Shown: in pieces, positions 62,332 to 64,000 of the stretch | Layout of the letters: the number at the start of each line of letters is the position of its first letter | How positions within the stretch are numbered: position 1 is the first letter of the stretch | Assembly: GCA_965662775.1 (NCBI GenBank) | Contig: CBFIIW010000002.1 | Location: forward strand, 1 to 64,000 | DNA length: 64,000 nucleotides | Direction: 5' to 3' | From: UBA7985 sp002690455 | Lineage (GTDB): Bacteria; Pseudomonadota; Alphaproteobacteria; UBA7985 | Translations under genes and position numbers: made by a program | Notes under the pieces: generated by a model | What the model saw: only the letters and a program-made list of their open reading frames with translations | Told to the model about the DNA's origin: nothing | Database searches by the model: none

Positions 62332-63510
62332 ATGGCGTATACCGCTGAGACGAGTCCGACAAGCCGGGTACAGCTATCGTTTCTGGACCGGGTATCGAGT
62401 GTCCCCTGGCCCATGCTGATGCTGGTTGTAATCCTCTGTGTGGTCGGCGTTGCCATGCAGTATTCCGCGGGAGGTTTGAACTGGGAGACCTATGCCGGTG
62501 ACCATCTGATCCGGACAGCGTTATTTTTCTCGCTAGCCTTGATCGCCGGTCTGGTCGACATCCGGCTTTGGTTCCGGGTGTCTTATTTCGTCTTTGGGGC
62601 GACGCTGCTTATGCTCCTCGCGGTCCCATTTCTGGGGGAGGAATACAACGGGGCCAAGCGCTGGATTGATTTGCAGGTGACACGGCTTCAGCCCTCTGAG
62701 CTGATCCAGGTAGGGTTCATTATGGCTTTGGCCCGTTATCTACACGGGGCCAGTTGGGAAGAGATGGGGCGGCCGCTAGATCTGATTTTTCCGGTGTTAT
62801 TGGCGGTGCTACCAATCTACCTGATTATGAACCAGCCAGACTTGGGAACCTCACTAAAGCTGATGGCCTGTCTGAGTGTCATCCTCTTTCTTGCGGGCCT
62901 GCGATGGTGGCTCGTGCTCATCGGACTGGGGGGCGGTATCGCCGGCGCATACTGGTTTATCGACCGTTGCCTGCAACTGGGGATCGACGCAGCGGGGTAT
63001 CAATGTCGACGCGTGCTGGTTCTCTTCGACCCGCAACTCGACCTGAGCGGTGCGGGTTATCACATCCATCAGGCCAAGATTGCCATTGGCTCGGGAGGCC
63101 TGCGCGGGCAAGGCTTTGGTCAAGGGCAGCACAATCAACTGGGCTTTACCCCAGAGAATAACACGGACTTTGTCTGGGCCTTGTTGGCCGAAGAGTTCGG
63201 CTTTATCGGATGCATGGTGGTGCTGTTTCTCTTCACACTGTTATTACTTTACGGGGTGGTGACGGCCTTGCGGGCGAGGAGCCAGTTTGGGCGACTGCTG
63301 GCAGCGACGCTAACGGCCAACCTCTTCTTTTACGTGGTGGTGAATATAGCCATGAACATGGGCTTGCTCCCGGTGGTGGGCATGCCACTCCCTTTCCTTT
63401 CCTACGGGGGCTCGGCGTTACTTGCGGTGATGGGGTCTGTGGCTCTCTTGACGTCAATCTGGATCCACTATGATGTACCCGTTGGATCAGAAGGAAAGCT
63501 GCGACAATGA
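62332..63510 (+). CDS. rodA: Rod shape-determining protein RodA (SEDS glycosyltransferase)
   Basis: 392 residues, about ten membrane segments. AKRWIDLQVTRLQPSELIQVGFIMALARYL and PENNTDFVWALLAEEFGFIGC (extracytoplasmic and helix regions with the catalytic Asp of SEDS proteins) and the C-terminal GMPLPFLSYGGSAL are diagnostic. It polymerises lipid II with PBP2. It starts 3 nt after mrdA. The stop overlaps the MaoC gene start by 4 nt. Confidence 0.96.
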   Translation: MAYTAETSPTSRVQLSFLDRVSSVPWPMLMLVVILCVVGVAMQYSAGGLNWETYAGDHLIRTALFFSLALIAGLVDIRLWFRVSYFVFGATLLMLLAVPFLGEEYNGAKRWIDLQVTRLQPSELIQVGFIMALARYLHGASWEEMGRPLDLIFPVLLAVLPIYLIMNQPDLGTSLKLMACLSVILFLAGLRWWLVLIGLGGGIAGAYWFIDRCLQLGIDAAGYQCRRVLVLFDPQLDLSGAGYHIHQAKIAIGSGGLRGQGFGQGQHNQLGFTPENNTDFVWALLAEEFGFIGCMVVLFLFTLLLLYGVVTALRARSQFGRLLAATLTANLFFYVVVNIAMNMGLLPVVGMPLPFLSYGGSALLAVMGSVALLTSIWIHYDVPVGSEGKLRQ

Positions 63511-63998
63511 CAGAGCAACAGAGAGCCAGCACCGGAGCGGAGATCCACAAGGCCCTTCGGGAAAAAATCGGTGATGAGGTCGAGGTCAGCGACTGGGTGA
63601 TGGTGGACCAAGACCGAATTCAGGCCTTTGCCGATGCCACCCTTGACCAACAGTGGATCCACACCGATCCGGTTCGGGCTGAGAAAGGACCCTTCGGCGG
63701 ACCGATTGCCCACGGCTTACTCAGCCTGTCCCTCTTGCCATATTTCGCGGGCCAGATGAGTTGGGCGCCGCTGCCGCGGATGAGTGTGAACTACGGCTAT
63801 GAAAGGGTGCGGTTCACAGCGCCCTTACCTGCAGACTCAAGGGTTCGATGTCGCCAGACGTTGGAGCGCGTAGATTCGCGGTCTGATGGCGGTCTGATGG
63901 TTGCACTGACGTGCCGGGTGGAACGCGAGGGCCAATTGCTCGCGGAGGGCGGTCGACCGATCGTTGTCGCGGAGAGCCTGAGCCTGTTTTACTACTGA
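63507..63998 (+). CDS. MaoC family hydratase (hot-dog fold)
   Basis: 163 residues. The hydratase motif ADATLDQQWIHTDPVRAEKGPFGGPIAHG (about 39-67, Asp and His of the catalytic pair) and a C-terminal hot-dog strand set are seen. Members act as (R)-specific enoyl-CoA hydratases, e.g. NodN/PhaJ-like; the substrate is not known. It overlaps rodA by 4 nt (ATGA), so it is transcribed with the elongasome operon although its role there is unclear. It is complete, ending 3 nt before the window end. Confidence 0.9.
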   Translation: MTEQQRASTGAEIHKALREKIGDEVEVSDWVMVDQDRIQAFADATLDQQWIHTDPVRAEKGPFGGPIAHGLLSLSLLPYFAGQMSWAPLPRMSVNYGYERVRFTAPLPADSRVRCRQTLERVDSRSDGGLMVALTCRVEREGQLLAEGGRPIVVAESLSLFYY

Positions 63999-64000
63999 GG

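Overview
The window is a chromosomal segment of an alphaproteobacterium. The strongest evidence is a circularly permuted, two-piece tmRNA gene next to an alphaproteobacterial-type sspB. Supporting evidence is the rRNA operon ending 23S-5S-tRNA-fMet, the ATP12-family chaperone, the hflK-hflC-degP order, and the serC-serA-serB operon. Methylated-amine style genes (MttB-like methyltransferase, corrinoid protein, DMGDH/GcvT-type oxidoreductase) suggest a marine, Rhodobacterales-like organism, but this is inference. No phage, insertion sequence, integrase or CRISPR array was seen.

Layout. 1-1020: end of an rRNA operon with its terminator. 1.1-4.7 kb: a small membrane protein, a VOC protein and a GST (overlapping by 4 nt), and a non-pyrrolysine MttB-family methyltransferase. 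4.7-11.2 kb, minus strand: a 1046-residue exported Ser/Asp-rich, Tyr-rich surface protein, a sulfotransferase 2 nt behind it, then lptD. This is the most unusual block. 11.7-13.3 kb: tRNA-Leu(UAA), a flavodoxin-like protein and an alpha/beta hydrolase. 13.4-20.7 kb, minus strand: a BMP-type ABC importer (ATPase, two permeases, binding protein, terminator), then a two-domain FAD/GcvT oxidoreductase. 20.9-24.5 kb: an EamA exporter behind a 27-codon small ORF, pdxA, and a Do protease. 24.5-30.7 kb: rarA, crcB, an RluC-type pseudouridine synthase, a HAD phosphatase, an ATP12 chaperone and pccB. 30.8-37.3 kb: an AsmA-like protein, a ribbon-helix-helix protein, a DUF429-like protein, sspB, ssrA and thyX. 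37.3-43.3 kb: a CPBP protease, hflK-hflC-degP and miaA. 43.3-48.8 kb: ilvB-ilvN-ilvC, and leuA with a possible Leu-codon leader peptide. 48.9-53 kb: a ferredoxin and serC-serA-serB with a structured leader. 53-57.1 kb: an FAD-linked oxidase, an AEC transporter, a corrinoid protein and a DUF1638 protein. 57.3-64 kb: mreB-mreC-mreD-mrdA-rodA and a MaoC-type hydratase.

Functional themes. Most of the window is housekeeping: branched-chain and serine biosynthesis, the rod-shape elongasome, membrane protein quality control, and ribosome rescue, with tmRNA beside the adaptor that delivers tagged proteins to ClpXP. Two accessory themes stand out. One is C1/methyl transfer from methylated amines, split between 3.2-4.7 kb and 55.7-57.1 kb, with the DMGDH-like enzyme and importer between them. 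The other is the surface protein-sulfotransferase-lptD unit.
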